Assembly: GCA_014905825.1 (NCBI GenBank)
Contig: JACGCN010000010.1
Location: 1 to 64,000 of the forward strand
From: Lyophyllum atratum
Taxonomy: Eukaryota > Basidiomycota > Agaricomycetes > Agaricales > Lyophyllaceae
DNA: 64,000 nt
Direction of reading: 5' to 3'
The position numbers were made by a program, and so were the translations under genes. Positions 46,005-56,291 of this stretch are shown here, piece by piece. Below the pieces are notes generated by a model, which was not told the DNA's origin, did no database searches, and was given only the letters and a program-made list of their open reading frames with translations. Every line of letters starts with the position of its first letter. Positions within the stretch are counted from its first letter, which is position 1.

Positions 46005-47075
46005 TCAGGGCTGCCATCTCCTTCTCCAGCTCCTCTCCCGCTCTTCCCGCTCCCTCTCCCGCTCTTCCCGCTCCCTCTCCCGCTCCCTCTCCCGCTCTTC
46101 CCGCTCCCTCTCCCGCTCCCTCTCCCGCTCTTCCCGCTCCCTCTCCCGCTCCTTAAACGCTTCAATCTCCTTCGCCTGCGAATCAATCTCCCTATTCCTT
46201 TCCTCCTTCTTGTTCAGCTGAAAGTGAATTTAGAAATCGTCAATTCATAAGTTTAAAACACGTACCCCTTGTTCGAAACCCAGAACCGTTGCATCAAACT
46301 CGACCCGCAGTTCTTGAACGGCTTGAACCAGACGCACGTCGTCGGGATCAAAAGTCTTGCCAACGCGGAACCACACGCCGTCTCGGAAACGCTTAGGGAC
46401 CTTCTTCTGCTTCTCCATACGAGAGCCACATGTCGACTCGAGAACCGCCATCATTATGCCTGCCATGAAGTAGCAGTTCTGCGAGAAGAGACGGTAGAGA
46501 TCGTGGCGCTTATGGACGGCTGCAGCCAGGGCGACGATGTGATAGAGGTAAAATTCATGATCTGGGGGCAACGAGAGGGTGCCCACGCAAAAATCAGTGC
46601 GCTCTTTGCGAGACTCCGGAAGCCATTTTACGAGATCCTTCGCCATTCGATCCTTTGATGACGAATCAAGGGATGCGAGCGATGGTTTCTGCGACAACGA
46701 CGCGAGAGACGGAGATGCGGGCCATGGGGAACGAGACCTGGCAGAACCGCGTGGGGAAGGTGTGGAAGAAGCGGGTGGCAAGGAATGAGCCTCTGCAGGG
46801 GGGAGTGACGTGTCTGAAAGAGACCGCGGGGCGGGGTGCGAATCCGGCATTCGCTCGAAGGCGAAGTAGTAGTTCTCCCTTTGATGGGTCTTGACCTTGA
46901 TGACGATATACTCATGCTGGGAGCCACTGTCCTGTTTCCAGAGGGTAGCACTGACTACGCGGAGACACTTCGATTCAGCAGGGTTCTGATACTCTAGCTG
47001 GAGGAGTCTGAGATAGATTTCCACCGCGACTTCCTCAGTGTCGAATTCTGGTCCATTGGGGATTTGAGGAGGCAT
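46005..47075 (-). CDS. Orphan protein with NC motif and Glu/Arg coiled-coil tail
   Basis: Exon 1 runs from ATG 47075 (MPPQIPNGPEFD) to 46266, and exon 2 from 46217 to the TGA at 46005, with a ~48-nt intron (GTACGT...TCAG, phase zero). The core contains FYLYHIVALAAAVHKRHDLYRLFSQNCYFMAG. The spacing of a His and an Asn-Cys pair is like that in mushroom proteins suspected to have an NlpC/P60 or LRAT-type cysteine fold; this is a weak inference. A Ser/Pro-rich insert lies before it. The second exon is a Glu/Arg repeat (EREREE) encoded by a minisatellite, ending RSWRRRWQP. One frame over, the same DNA reads ELEKEMAALRAQLS, a much better coiled coil, so a slippage frameshift is likely. Confidence 0.55.
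46021..46160 (-). repeat. Minisatellite encoding Glu/Arg repeats
   Basis: Tandem CCCGCTCCCTCT and CCCGCTCTTC blocks, giving a compound 12- and 9-bp repeat that spans the second exon of the preceding gene. Confidence 0.9.
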
Positions 47076-47223
47076 TCCGAAAAGCTTGAGGATAGGAAAG
47101 ATGAGTGAGATTAGCCAGTTTCTTGAAAGAGAAACACATTGCAAAGGGGCGACAGGCAAGCAGGTGTTAAATATGGACCGACGAACAACGTTGAAGCCTC
47201 GTGGTGTTGGTGATGCATGCACG

Positions 47224-47637
47224 TTAGACTCGCGTAGCAGGAGTTAATGTGATGGATGGAGTTAACATGGCCGTCTCTGTCACAGGCTTCTTTCTTCCCA
47301 CCACTCCCTCATCTGCCACGTCGACCGCCTTTCTTTTCACCCCCGCCTGGCGCGCTTTTGTTGGAAGATGTACCACAGGTGGTATGTCGAGGCTTGAGAT
47401 GCGCACAAAGAGCTCGTCTCCGTAAGTGTCTTCCCACCCCCATTCACTGGACAATTTTGCTGATAGATCTCGTCGCGACTCGATTGGCCCTACAGACGAC
47501 AATCTTACAATCATCTCGTTGGACAGGATGGCCTCGCAGCTGAACAGCGCATGAGGGAAATCACGGTATTTGATATCCATTATCCGGGTGTGTAACTCCT
47601 CCTGTACCATGCTGCACAGTAATTGAGGATTAACCAT
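47224..47637 (-). CDS. Orphan protein (137 aa)
   Basis: A single open frame from ATG 47637 (MVNPQLLCSMVQEELHTRI) with a folded-looking acidic region (WGWEDTYGDELFVRISSLD) and a basic, probably nuclear, C-terminal part (AGVKRKAVDVADEGVVGRKKP). It lies 150 bp upstream of, and on the same strand as, the NC-motif gene. Not recognised. Could be the N-terminal exon of a longer gene. Confidence 0.4.
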   Translation of the reverse strand: MVNPQLLCSMVQEELHTRIMDIKYRDFPHALFSCEAILSNEMIVRLSSVGPIESRRDLSAKLSSEWGWEDTYGDELFVRISSLDIPPVVHLPTKARQAGVKRKAVDVADEGVVGRKKPVTETAMLTPSITLTPATRV

Positions 47638-47662
47638 CCCCGCGTTTAGATGCCGCAAGAAA

Positions 47663-48076
47663 ATGAAACGTGTCGAACGACGCGGTACACTTGAAAATCA
47701 GGCGCAGGCGCAGGCTCAAGCACAAGCACAGGCACAGGCGCAGGCGCAACAGATGGCTCAGCAGCTTCAACAACAACGCCCACATTCGCGATTGCAATCC
47801 CAGACCCAGCCCCACCACGGCCCCATCCACCGCACCGACACCCTCCCCGCTCACTCCCACCTCCACCAATCACACTCCACGTTCAGCGTCTCCTCCGCTC
47901 GAGGCGAGGATCCCAACACCACGGTGGCGCACCAGCACCAGCACCAGCCTTCCCCGCGCCCGTCCTCGACAGCAGCGCAGAGAGGTACACGAGCACCGAC
48001 GAGCCCGCTGCCTGCGATAGCCGCTAACCTCTCCTTCACTGTCCTATCCATTGCTGACCAGGTCGAGTTGCCCTAG
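47663..48076 (+). CDS. Gln/Ala- and His-rich low-complexity frame
   Basis: A 137-codon frame with eight or more QA repeats encoded by a CAGGCG/CAGGCA minisatellite (about 47699-47755), then Gln/His/Ser-rich sequence. It may be the disordered N-terminus of a regulatory protein or simply repeat DNA. No domain and no downstream exon could be fixed. Confidence 0.25.
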   Translation: MKRVERRGTLENQAQAQAQAQAQAQAQAQQMAQQLQQQRPHSRLQSQTQPHHGPIHRTDTLPAHSHLHQSHSTFSVSSARGEDPNTTVAHQHQHQPSPRPSSTAAQRGTRAPTSPLPAIAANLSFTVLSIADQVELP

Positions 48077-49734
48077 AATTACACCACTTTCTCTTCAGCC
48101 CTCTCGCGACTCGTGAGTTCCTTCCTCCCGCTCGTAGCTGTCACTGAGCTGGCATTGTAGAACAACGCGCACCATGACGACCTGACGAGGTAAGTACATC
48201 TTACATCCTTCCCTCCCATACAACGCGCTCACAATCCCGAATTCCAGCCTGACAACATCGTGAATGCGCAAATGCATCGGCCACACGTCGAGCGGCACCA
48301 CACTTCCCTTTCTCGAAGGCAAATTATCCGTTAGTACGCCGTTTGGAGCGGTACGCAAGCACGTCAATACTCGGTTCGCAACTTAATTTGAATCCTCCTG
48401 ACATGTCGCTTACACGTGAATTCCCAGATACTTCGGCCGTACACCCCATCTCAATTGGCACGTCCGCCGTATCCGTCGTTTCGGGACTGATTACCTGGTA
48501 CGTTCACGCTTTTTATTCCATCCAAACCTTACACCGCTAATGCTCGAAATCCGTCGTTTTCTCTTCAGAATTTCTGGGATTTCGGCCCCGCGGCGAGCGG
48601 CACCACGCCCCCTGCTCTTCAGGGCATCGTGTGCTGAGGCGGAGTGGTGCGTAGCACCGCGATAACACGTCTGTCCTTCCCGATATGTGGCTTGATAAGC
48701 CCCCGTTCCGTTGGCGCACGTCTTGATAGTTGCTGAGTTGGCGAGTGTGCTGTATTCCAGGTTAGTATGTTTGGAGATGCGGCTCTCATGCTGGTGGGAG
48801 CGGTACTGTGCCCGCCGCCGTTGTGTATGCGTGTAGAGTTCGTCCGCACCACGAGAACGTTGTCCTCGCCGTGGTGGGCTGTCCCTACTGCATGACGAAG
48901 ACCGCCCCGTAGAATTACTCGTTACCTCGTTGATCACGCGTCTCCGCTCACCGTGTATCAGTAACGCAGTATACTCGCACATAAGTTCGCGACGAGCAGA
49001 GCTGCACAGTGCCCCCGTACATATTCGCCGTCACCCGCTCGAACGATACCGCTCCCGAACCGAAAGGTCAGCCCACGCCGTCGTGTGCCCGTCTATCACG
49101 CCCGCCGACAGCGTGCACGGCACACTGACCCCTGCGACGTCCATTGAGCCTAGTATACTAAGACAGAGTACCGTTAGCACCTCTCGATGTATTTACCCCC
49201 TGTACTAGTAGCACGTACCCGTTGTCGTAGACTAGCCCCGAATATGAAGCCCTTTATCCCACCATTCCGCCCTGCCCATCGTCGAAAAGCTAGGTTACGT
49301 GTCCTTGCGTGACGTCGGGAAAGAATGCGCGTGCGCTCCACACGACGTCGGCTGGAGTGGTGAGTGGTGTGGTCTTCTCATCGAGGGTGTCGTTGTGCGA
49401 TAACGGCTTGTAGACCTGGAATGTGATGTATAGATCAGTGATTAATGTTCGTCGAGCTGTAGAAGTGTTTCGAAAACTCACTTGTATGCGTTGATAGACG
49501 TCGGGAAGCCGTAGCCCTTGATATATGCCTTCGTTGTAGACCTAGATTACGACGTTACGACCGTTCGTTGGGCGTAGATGTATAACCGTCGTATACGCGA
49601 ATGGATGTCGGTCGAGAAGGGAGACGGCTCGAAACGTTGCGAGGTATCTTGAGATTCGAACGTGATTTGATCGGCGGCCACAGTACACCTGAAATGTTAA
49701 CAGTATTGAGCGATTACAAAGGTATCGGCGAGAT
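48077..49734. other. No confident gene
   Basis: Short frames only. Around 49.30-49.55 kb the minus strand shows splice-like signals that might be later exons of the divergent TCF25 neighbour, but no protein can be built. Confidence 0.35.
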
Positions 49735-49739
49735 GGAAA

Positions 49740-50436
49740 TAGTAGCACGTACCTCCGATCTCGCAGCGCCGTCGTTTCGTTGAACCATCCCCGCCTCGAC
49801 CATGTCCACCTGCTGTGAGCGTCCCTTCCCTTCTGGTAGTATAGCCCTTCGTCGTTTTGCATTTGAGCATTTCGTTGACCGATTGTATGCGTGAAGGAAG
49901 GGCCGTGGAGGTTGAGCGGCGGAGTCGACGATCTACGCGGCGACGGGGTCGTTGCAGGAAAGGAGAGTGGAGGGAGAGGCGAGGACCCACGTGTACGCGA
50001 CGGAACGATCTTGGGAGGTCGAGATGGTTGATGTATCCAGGCGCGACGTTGAAGGAGTTGCCTGCATTGAAAGTGGAATGAGAAGGTGTTGACGAGGAGG
50101 GGAAGAGAAACGTACCGTATAATCATAGCCTGCCCTCGCCTATCTGTACCCTGCTCCGAATTTCGGTGGTGTTCGCGTATTCGGCATCTTGAAGGTGCTA
50201 TTGAGCATCAATGAGGTCAGATGAGCCCGTACTACGGAGAATGGAAAGAGGACGTACCGTTTTCGTCGAGCAAGCAGCCCCGGTCCACCTTACGATTGGA
50301 CGCCGCGTCGTGGTCGAGAGCCGTGATGAGTCTGATTGGAAGGAACGATGCAAGAGGCCTGGATGTTGAAGTTGCCGTCAGAGCGAGAACGGGAATGAAC
50401 GCATTGAAACTCACCTGGACCGTCTTCAGTCGTCAT
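49740..50436 (-). pseudogene. Divergent neighbour of TCF25, right copy
   Basis: Starts MTTEDGPG at 50436. Exons 50436-50415 and 50358-50258 join in phase (GLLHRSFQSDSS...). The third exon has lost 8 bp relative to the left copy, which puts a stop in frame. The last conserved segment (NDEGLYYQKGRDAHSRWTW) is still recognisable. Shares a ~215-bp divergent promoter region with the TCF25-like gene. Family unknown; probably decayed. Confidence 0.4.
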
Positions 50437-50596
50437 ATCCTTTTGCTCTGAGTGGCCGGGGCTTGCATACGATCATCGAGTTCGTTTGAGACGGGTGTGC
50501 GGGGCCGATTGCCATGACGGAGCATCTGGATGAGAGCAGTGTGGATTGAGCGTCGATGTGGGGTGTTGATCGAGGACATCATCTAATCTTGTAAGT

Positions 50597-50610
50597 GTCA
50601 CGGCCGTGAC
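50597..50610. promoter_or_regulatory. 14-bp palindrome upstream of TCF25-like gene
   Basis: GTCACGGCCGTGAC, identical to that at 44572-44585 and at the same distance from the start codon. Confidence 0.5.
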
Positions 50611-50650
50611 TTGGGTGAGATCTTTCCCCGTCTCCGTATCGTCATCAGCC

Positions 50651-52453
50651 ATGCCTCCTCGTCTCAACAAACGGCAGCAGCGCGAACTCGAAGAGCTCGA
50701 AGCTCTAGGCGGCCCATCAAAACACGATGCCTCAACCGACGACGAACCTCCTGTGTCGAAAGTCGCCGCCCCGATCTTCTCCAACGTGAGCCGATTCGCG
50801 ACAACGATGCGTTCCACCACTGACGTATCTCAACCAGTTCCTGACCCCAGAAGACATCCAATCAGAAAGCGAGGACAACGAAGAATCGCCGCAGCTAGCG
50901 AAACCACGCAAGGTCCGCCGTCCTGATTGGCCAGGGCTCGTCGTCGTCCGCTCATGACTGTAGAACACGTAGAAAAAGAAGACTAAGAAGAAACCCGAGG
51001 CACCATCGCCGGCAACCGTCACACCCAAGAATGAAAAGAAGGCGCTGAAAAAGGCAAAGGCGAAGGAGAAGAAAGCTGACGAGGATGAACTTGACCAGGC
51101 TCTGGCCGAGTTATCCATAAAGTACGTCATCCATCCCATTCCATCTACTACTACGAAACGTATGAACACACCCTAGGTACCCCGACCTCCACAAACCGGC
51201 ACGCACCACGCCGGAATCACACTCCCTCGCCGGCCTCCTCGCCGTGTCACTCCCGCACCTCGACAGCGAAGCCGAAATGCGCAAATTCTTCGGCTGCAAG
51301 GTTGTCCAGGCCAACAAATCCGCGTCGACATCTTCCGCCGCGCGCAGACAGCTGCGCTCGAATCTGACGCGTCCGCAGCCGTCGTGGTGGTCTGCCAGCC
51401 AGCGGGAGGGGCTGTCGATACGGACGCTAAGCGAGGAGGAGAAGCTTGATAAAGTCGGGGGAGAGGGCGACAAGTGGTGGACCGTGGAGTATAGTCAGCG
51501 CTACAAGAGCATGACCAAGTTGTTCATCCAGGCTGTCATGAGTGGACGTGAGTCGATTCCTCGTCTATTGTCCCCTTACTTTCCTTCGTTCCTCACTTCT
51601 TATGCAGACCCCGACGCACTCTGGGAAGTGCAGCGCAAGCTCCCCTGGCACGCCGACAACCTCCTGCAGCTCGCCGAAGTGTACCGCCACCGCGAAGGTG
51701 TGTCTTTTCTCTCTTCCCTAGGGCCATACTCACCGTCTCGCAGAGTACGCCCAAGCCGTAGACTTTGTCGACCGCGCACTATTCACATACGAACGCGCCT
51801 TCATCGGTGCATTCACATTCACGAGCGGCATGAACCGCCTCGCTTCTGATCAACAAAGCGCCGCAACCAAAGAGCTCGGTCGCTCTTCGTCGAGCTCACG
51901 AGGAAGCCTTTCCGCCAACTTCCCTCCGTCTGTTGTGGATCAGCGGGGTGCTGATGTTCGACAGCGTGATCCCAGCGGTGAGTTTGACATCGAGCACCCT
52001 TCATCGAGGAATCATCCGGACTCTCCTCTTACATCAGAGGCTCCTTCATTTTTGCGCGTTGAAGACGCCCCAGAGCACCAACCCACGATGATGTTAGAAG
52101 CAAACCAGAACTCAACGACTGGGGGGGGAGAAGGACCGTTGGACGCGATTGTTGCAGCGTCAAGTACGTTGAATTCCAGTTCTTCTCCTTGGGATAACGA
52201 TGACAACGCACCGCAGCCTACGTCATTGCCTCATACGCCACGACGAACCTCTGCCGACGTTTTCGAGACACTGTTTCCATTCCGCATCTCATCTTGCACC
52301 TCTCCGAACCGTGGCCATGAAGCTTCGTCACCGCCACCTCCGTATTCTGACCGTTTTCAAGACACAATCCCTTGTTCAATCATCAACAAGTCCTCTGGAT
52401 GTGTCCGCACCAATCAGGCCGAACTCGATGGTCGACTCCCAAGCTCGGAATAG
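50651..52453 (+). pseudogene. TCF25/Rqc1-like gene, 3'-truncated and fused
   Basis: TCF25/Rqc1 is a ribosome-quality-control factor that works with the Ltn1 ligase. Exons read cleanly: MPPRLNKRQQREL...PIFSN; FLTPEDIQSESEDNEE; KKKTKKKPEAPSP (basic); YPDLHKPARTTPES...AEMRKFFG; WWTVEYSQRYKSM...AVMSG; PDALWEVQRKLPWHADNLLQ; EYAQAVDFVDRALFTYERAF. Introns have good donors and acceptors. The conserved text stops at FTFTSGMNRL (about 51840), where family members normally continue for several hundred residues. Instead the frame runs 200 codons through Ser/Pro-rich sequence to 52453. So the front half is intact and the back half is lost or replaced. Either a broken gene or a chimera; the functional copy should lie elsewhere in the genome. 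Confidence 0.7.
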
Positions 52454-53960
52454 CCCAGCACATCGACACTGCGCTCCTCGCAGAAAGCCCAGGTCCGCGG
52501 CGAAGAATTTTCTTCCAAGGTCAGGGGCTGGGTGCGAAGAAGGATACGAGGACGATGATTATGAACGAAAGTCGTGCCTTGAAGACAAATTTCCGCCCTT
52601 CTTTGTAGTGCACCTCCACTCATGTCCCCACCTCATCTGCCATCTTTCCCACACGCGCTAAATGTTGCCCGCTTAGTGACGAGTTGCTCAAGCTCCAAGA
52701 GTTTACTCAAGTTCTTCCTTATTTCTTCATAATTTCTCTCTCTTTCATTTACACCATCCCAATTTACCCTGTTTTAATACACTTATCCGCCTGCTTACGA
52801 CCTCACCGTGATTTCCGAATTCTCTTGCTCCTGAGTCTTGACTTGACCCATACCAACATCTTGCTCGTGGGATTGCCTGCCAGTGTTCAAGTCATCAGTA
52901 CATCGAGACTGGGGGGGCTATGTTATGGATACGGGACACGCTACTGTGCCATAGCTCTCCCCTGCCTACTCTTTGAAGTCTCGATATACTGATGAGATAA
53001 GACATTGATCTTATCTTTAGCCGATTCCCGTGTTTGCATTGTTTGGCAACGACCTCTCGGCTCTGGGCCGGCAACGCGAATTCCCGGCGACGCGAGATTC
53101 CCCAAGACCTTTGAAGAATCTTCTCAACGCGTCGCGCCACTCGGGCATCGCCCTCGACGACTGACTCATCGCCGAGGTCTTCTGTATATATATTGACCTG
53201 TAGTGTACTTGTAGAGTTATCTTAACTTTTACCAATATCATTTGTCTTCAACCTAAACTTGAGTGATTCTTAAGTTATCTCTTGCAGTGCGCAAGCCCTT
53301 ACACGCCGCCTACCTTATCGTTCACAGGGGTCCTGTTGCACGATCGAACGTCAGTACGACTTCGAGGTAGGCTCACGAGTAAGCCAGTTGGAAACAGATA
53401 TATTTGTAAGTCTCAGTATTGAACTTCATTACAGTCGAATACCAGTGATCCTCTCCGGAGATCATCGCTGGTCTTCAACACTCCATGTCGCGCGAATAAA
53501 CCGAGGACATGCGCGCAACAGCCGCCGCCTCACTCACCAGCGCCAACGAGCCCTCCGCTGCCAAGGCACCACTCTCGCGGCCACCTGCCGATGACAACAG
53601 TGGCCCTCGCCTTTGCAAGAACGAGTCTGCGCCCCAACAGCCCACAGCGGTGACAATGACCCCAGTGCCCAAGTGTCGAGCCCGACCCACCGCCGCCGCG
53701 CCGCCGACCCACCTGGATAACAACTACACCGCCACGTTGCAGCAGCGGCAACGAGGTGTCGTCGGACTGAGGTGTTGTCGGACTGAGGTGTTATCGGACC
53801 GTCGCGCATGCCTTTCTGTCGCATCTAGGCCATTGTGCCCATGGATTATCTTATTAATTTACATTAGATTTTTGTATTGGTGTAGCCTTTAATATACATG
53901 TTTTTTTCTTTCTGTGATGTGGCCTTCTAAGTTAAAGAATGTCGTGAGGATTGCACTTGA
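52454..53960. other. No confident gene
   Basis: Short frames only. The plus-strand frame at 53509-53892 is Ala/Pro-rich with no support. A possible decayed long-terminal-repeat-like stretch at about 53.0-53.4 kb was considered and not accepted. Confidence 0.4.
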
Positions 53961-53979
53961 AAAGTGGGAAGGCCCTTGA

Positions 53980-54525
53980 TTATCTTACTAATTGAGTGGG
54001 ATGGCCCAGAAATATGTGGTCAATAGTGTGGGATGGACCTATCTGTGCACTGGGCAGCCTATAGCCGTCCCATTACTAGAGTGGGACTTCCCATGCGAAG
54101 TGGGCCCGTCCAATGAACACGATGGGCAGGCTTGAGGAATACCTTATCACTGGGGTGGGCAGGCCCATACAGGTGAGGATGTGTGTAGGGACTGTCCTAT
54201 TAAAAAGCCTAGGGAATGACCATTTTGAAGTATGGGATGGCCCATAGCTGTCCCATTTTTGAGTAGGACGACCTCGGGAACTTCCCGTTAGTCAAGTGGG
54301 ACCACCCATGGGTGTGTATTAGTATGTGGGATGGTGCGAGGCATGTCCCATGGACTCCCCCATTAGTCAAGTGGGAATACCCATCGGTGTTTATTAGTAT
54401 GTGGGATGGTATGAGGACTGTCCCACAGACTATCCCATGACAAAGTGGGAAGACCCATGACTACCCATTGGTAGTGACATGGGATGTCCCTTGGCCTGGC
54501 TATATACAACGTGGGACGTTCATAG
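53980..54525 (+). repeat. Cluster of GTGGGA/TCCCA motifs
   Basis: About a dozen GTGGGA(T/C) motifs, mostly GTGGGATGG, alternate with TCCCA or CCCAT motifs at 20-50 bp spacing. Two longer blocks repeat (GTGTTTATTAGTATGTGGGATGG-like, near 54315 and 54390). The cluster ends just before the ORF at 54531, so the transcript leader could fold into many short stems. Confidence 0.75.
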
Positions 54526-54530
54526 GCGAA

Positions 54531-55187
54531 ATGTCACGGTTAGCAACGCTAAGTAGTACCCCTCGGACCTACTTGGATGCAATTGAAGCCCTTACGGCGC
54601 TTTACATTGTGCGTGGCTACCCGGAAGCGTTAGTTAGAAACTGGCGAAAGAGCAACATGCAAGAACGATGGGCTAAACGCCTCAATGAATCTCGGCCTGC
54701 GCCGGAAGGAGTTCTTGTTCTTAAGTCGGAGTTTAACACCGCATGGGATTACTTTAATGCTAAAGCATTAGGAGATACAGTATTAGGATACTGGCGCGAG
54801 TGGATTAACCGCGCCGTAGATGGCCGTTTCGATGCCGGCCACTACCAAAATTGGGGTGATTTCGTTGGCGATGTCGATGCCGACCCGGAACTCTGTTCCA
54901 AGGTCGTTGTATCCGGCACCCCTGTTCTCATGCCCGATATTACTAAATTAGATATTCTAAATCGTAGAGTCTTGGTCGCGCAACGTCGCACCAAAAATCT
55001 CTTTGACCTTACCGGTCTTTGGAAGAAGACTGTACTCTCCGCGATGGAGCGCGAAGTTTCAGATCCAATGAATCAGAAAGAAGATACCCCCGATCCCGAC
55101 GCAATGGATGTCGAATCGGACTCTTCGGATGAAGATCCTTGGGTGCGCGCTTGGAATGTCGATCATGGTTTCCAGGCTGCTCGGTAA
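54531..55187 (+). CDS. Orphan protein (218 aa) of a repeat-associated type
   Basis: Starts at ATG 54531 (MSRLATLSSTPRTYLDAIEAL). The motif YIVRGYPEALVRNWRKSN resembles the RGYP segment found in or after the thumb of some retroelement reverse transcriptases. FNTAWDYFNAKALGDTVLGYWREWINRA follows, and the C-terminus is acidic (DPDAMDVESDSSDEDPWV). No polymerase catalytic motif is present in the window, so if it came from a retroelement only the tail remains. The coding sequence itself contains perfect short hairpins (for example TAATGCTAAAGCATTA and CAGTATTAGGATACTG). Identity is uncertain. Confidence 0.4.
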   Translation: MSRLATLSSTPRTYLDAIEALTALYIVRGYPEALVRNWRKSNMQERWAKRLNESRPAPEGVLVLKSEFNTAWDYFNAKALGDTVLGYWREWINRAVDGRFDAGHYQNWGDFVGDVDADPELCSKVVVSGTPVLMPDITKLDILNRRVLVAQRRTKNLFDLTGLWKKTVLSAMEREVSDPMNQKEDTPDPDAMDVESDSSDEDPWVRAWNVDHGFQAAR

Positions 55188-56135
55188 TCCCGAGTACCCT
55201 TAACCTCTGCCCTTCGGGGTACGTTACCCTGTGTGTGGATAATTGGCAGGCTGCCAGCCATTGCGGCCCAGCCCCCGTCCAACTTGGCGCCTCGGCCTTC
55301 GTTGGGAGCCGGACTTTGTCCGGTACCAGCCCGTTAGGGCAGCCACAGTGGGCTCAGTTGAGACCGCATACGAAGTGCGGCTCGGTCGTATGCGGGGTTG
55401 TAACCCCGCTAAACGCTTCCTGCTTCTGGCTTTGCAAGTCGAAAACCGGTGTTCTTATGCCGGGGAATAGAATGTAACCCGGGACACGTCGCGGCGAGAG
55501 CTCGGAGATACTCCCTTGTAACCAAAAAACCACCTTTGATCGTCCTCCCTCACATCATGATTTAGCTACACGCTAAAGTACACATCGTACGTACTACGGT
55601 TTCTGCAGATTCATGCAGACGGTACTAACCTACCGTGTCCAACTAGAAAGTGATTGTACCGGAACCAACCGGAACTAGTCGGAGAAAGGCGTAAAACCCT
55701 AATCCTAACCGTAAGTACATTCAAGTAATTGAAATACACAAGTCTAACCGACAGTATCCAACAGCTAACTCTAACGCTAACCTAACCGGTTAACCGCGTT
55801 GGAGATAGGCGTTAGTGCAGGTAAGCAGTCCTTATTCAGATTCTACCAGAATTCACCTCAGAATGGAGTTGGGGTGGGACGTTGTTCATCGACGTTGAGA
55901 CTGCTACAAGCGCTTACGCCTTCGGCGATACTTCGGATCTTTACATAATATCAGGTGACTTCGGACAGGTGCCGGATCACCGGGTATTAGTCAAGATGAT
56001 TGAGTCATCGGCCGCCGAGCCGGCCCGCTTACGTAGCGGGCTTTATTAAGCGGCCCTGACATCAGTCAGCGTGTTTCACACGCCTGTCAAAGTCTGACTT
56101 TGGCGGTCCTGAGTAAAGATGGTTGCTACGCAACC
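55180..56135 (+). repeat. Tract of at least 14 perfect short hairpins
   Basis: Stems and loops found by reading: 55180-55194 CTCGG; 55217-55229 GGGTA; 55309-55323 CCGGAC; 55329-55340 GCCC; 55364-55395 CCGCATACGA (10 bp); 55392-55409 GCGGGGTT (8 bp); 55561-55577 TTTAGC; 55602-55619 TCTGCA; 55619-55636 ACGGTA; 55917-55927 CGCC; 55995-56009 GATGA; 56023-56041 GCCCGCT; 56056-56069 CTGAC; 56069-56083 GCGTGT; 56088-56102 CAAAGT; 56121-56135 GGTTGC. Most have loops of 2-6 nt, and several abut. Non-coding. Confidence 0.85.
55694..55789 (-). repeat. Degenerate telomere-like motifs
   Basis: AAACCCTAATCCTAACC at 55694-55710 and CTAACTCTAACGCTAACC at 55765-55782 resemble degenerated CCCTAA (TTAGGG) telomere repeats inside the hairpin tract. 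Confidence 0.5.
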
Positions 56136-56291
56136 TTTACAGTAACATGTGCCACCAGACAAAAAGTTTTTTGATGGTCAGCGTGTGAACCGATTGTTAT
56201 CAGGACCTGAAGAGCATAAAAGCGAAACAGGTTTGGCATGGGAATCCCCCATAGCCTGTTGTCCTGTACGCAGCCCTCTTCATCAGAGAAT

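Larger units (their letters stand above)
49735..50735 (+). repeat. Segmental duplication, right copy (no insertions)
   Basis: Collinear with the left copy. It retains both pre-insertion sites (about 50115-50130 and about 50418-50432). Confidence 0.9.

Noticed and set aside
45951..46250. Plus-strand frame encoding Leu/Pro repeats (LPLPLFPL)
   Set aside because: It is the antisense shadow of the Glu/Arg minisatellite in the minus-strand gene.
53000..53400. Solo LTR or retrotransposon end
   Set aside because: No matching second repeat, no TG...CA ends with target duplication, and no primer-binding site could be shown.
54531..55187. Reverse transcriptase gene
   Set aside because: The RGYP motif alone is not enough; the YxDD and other polymerase motifs are absent in this ORF and its surroundings.
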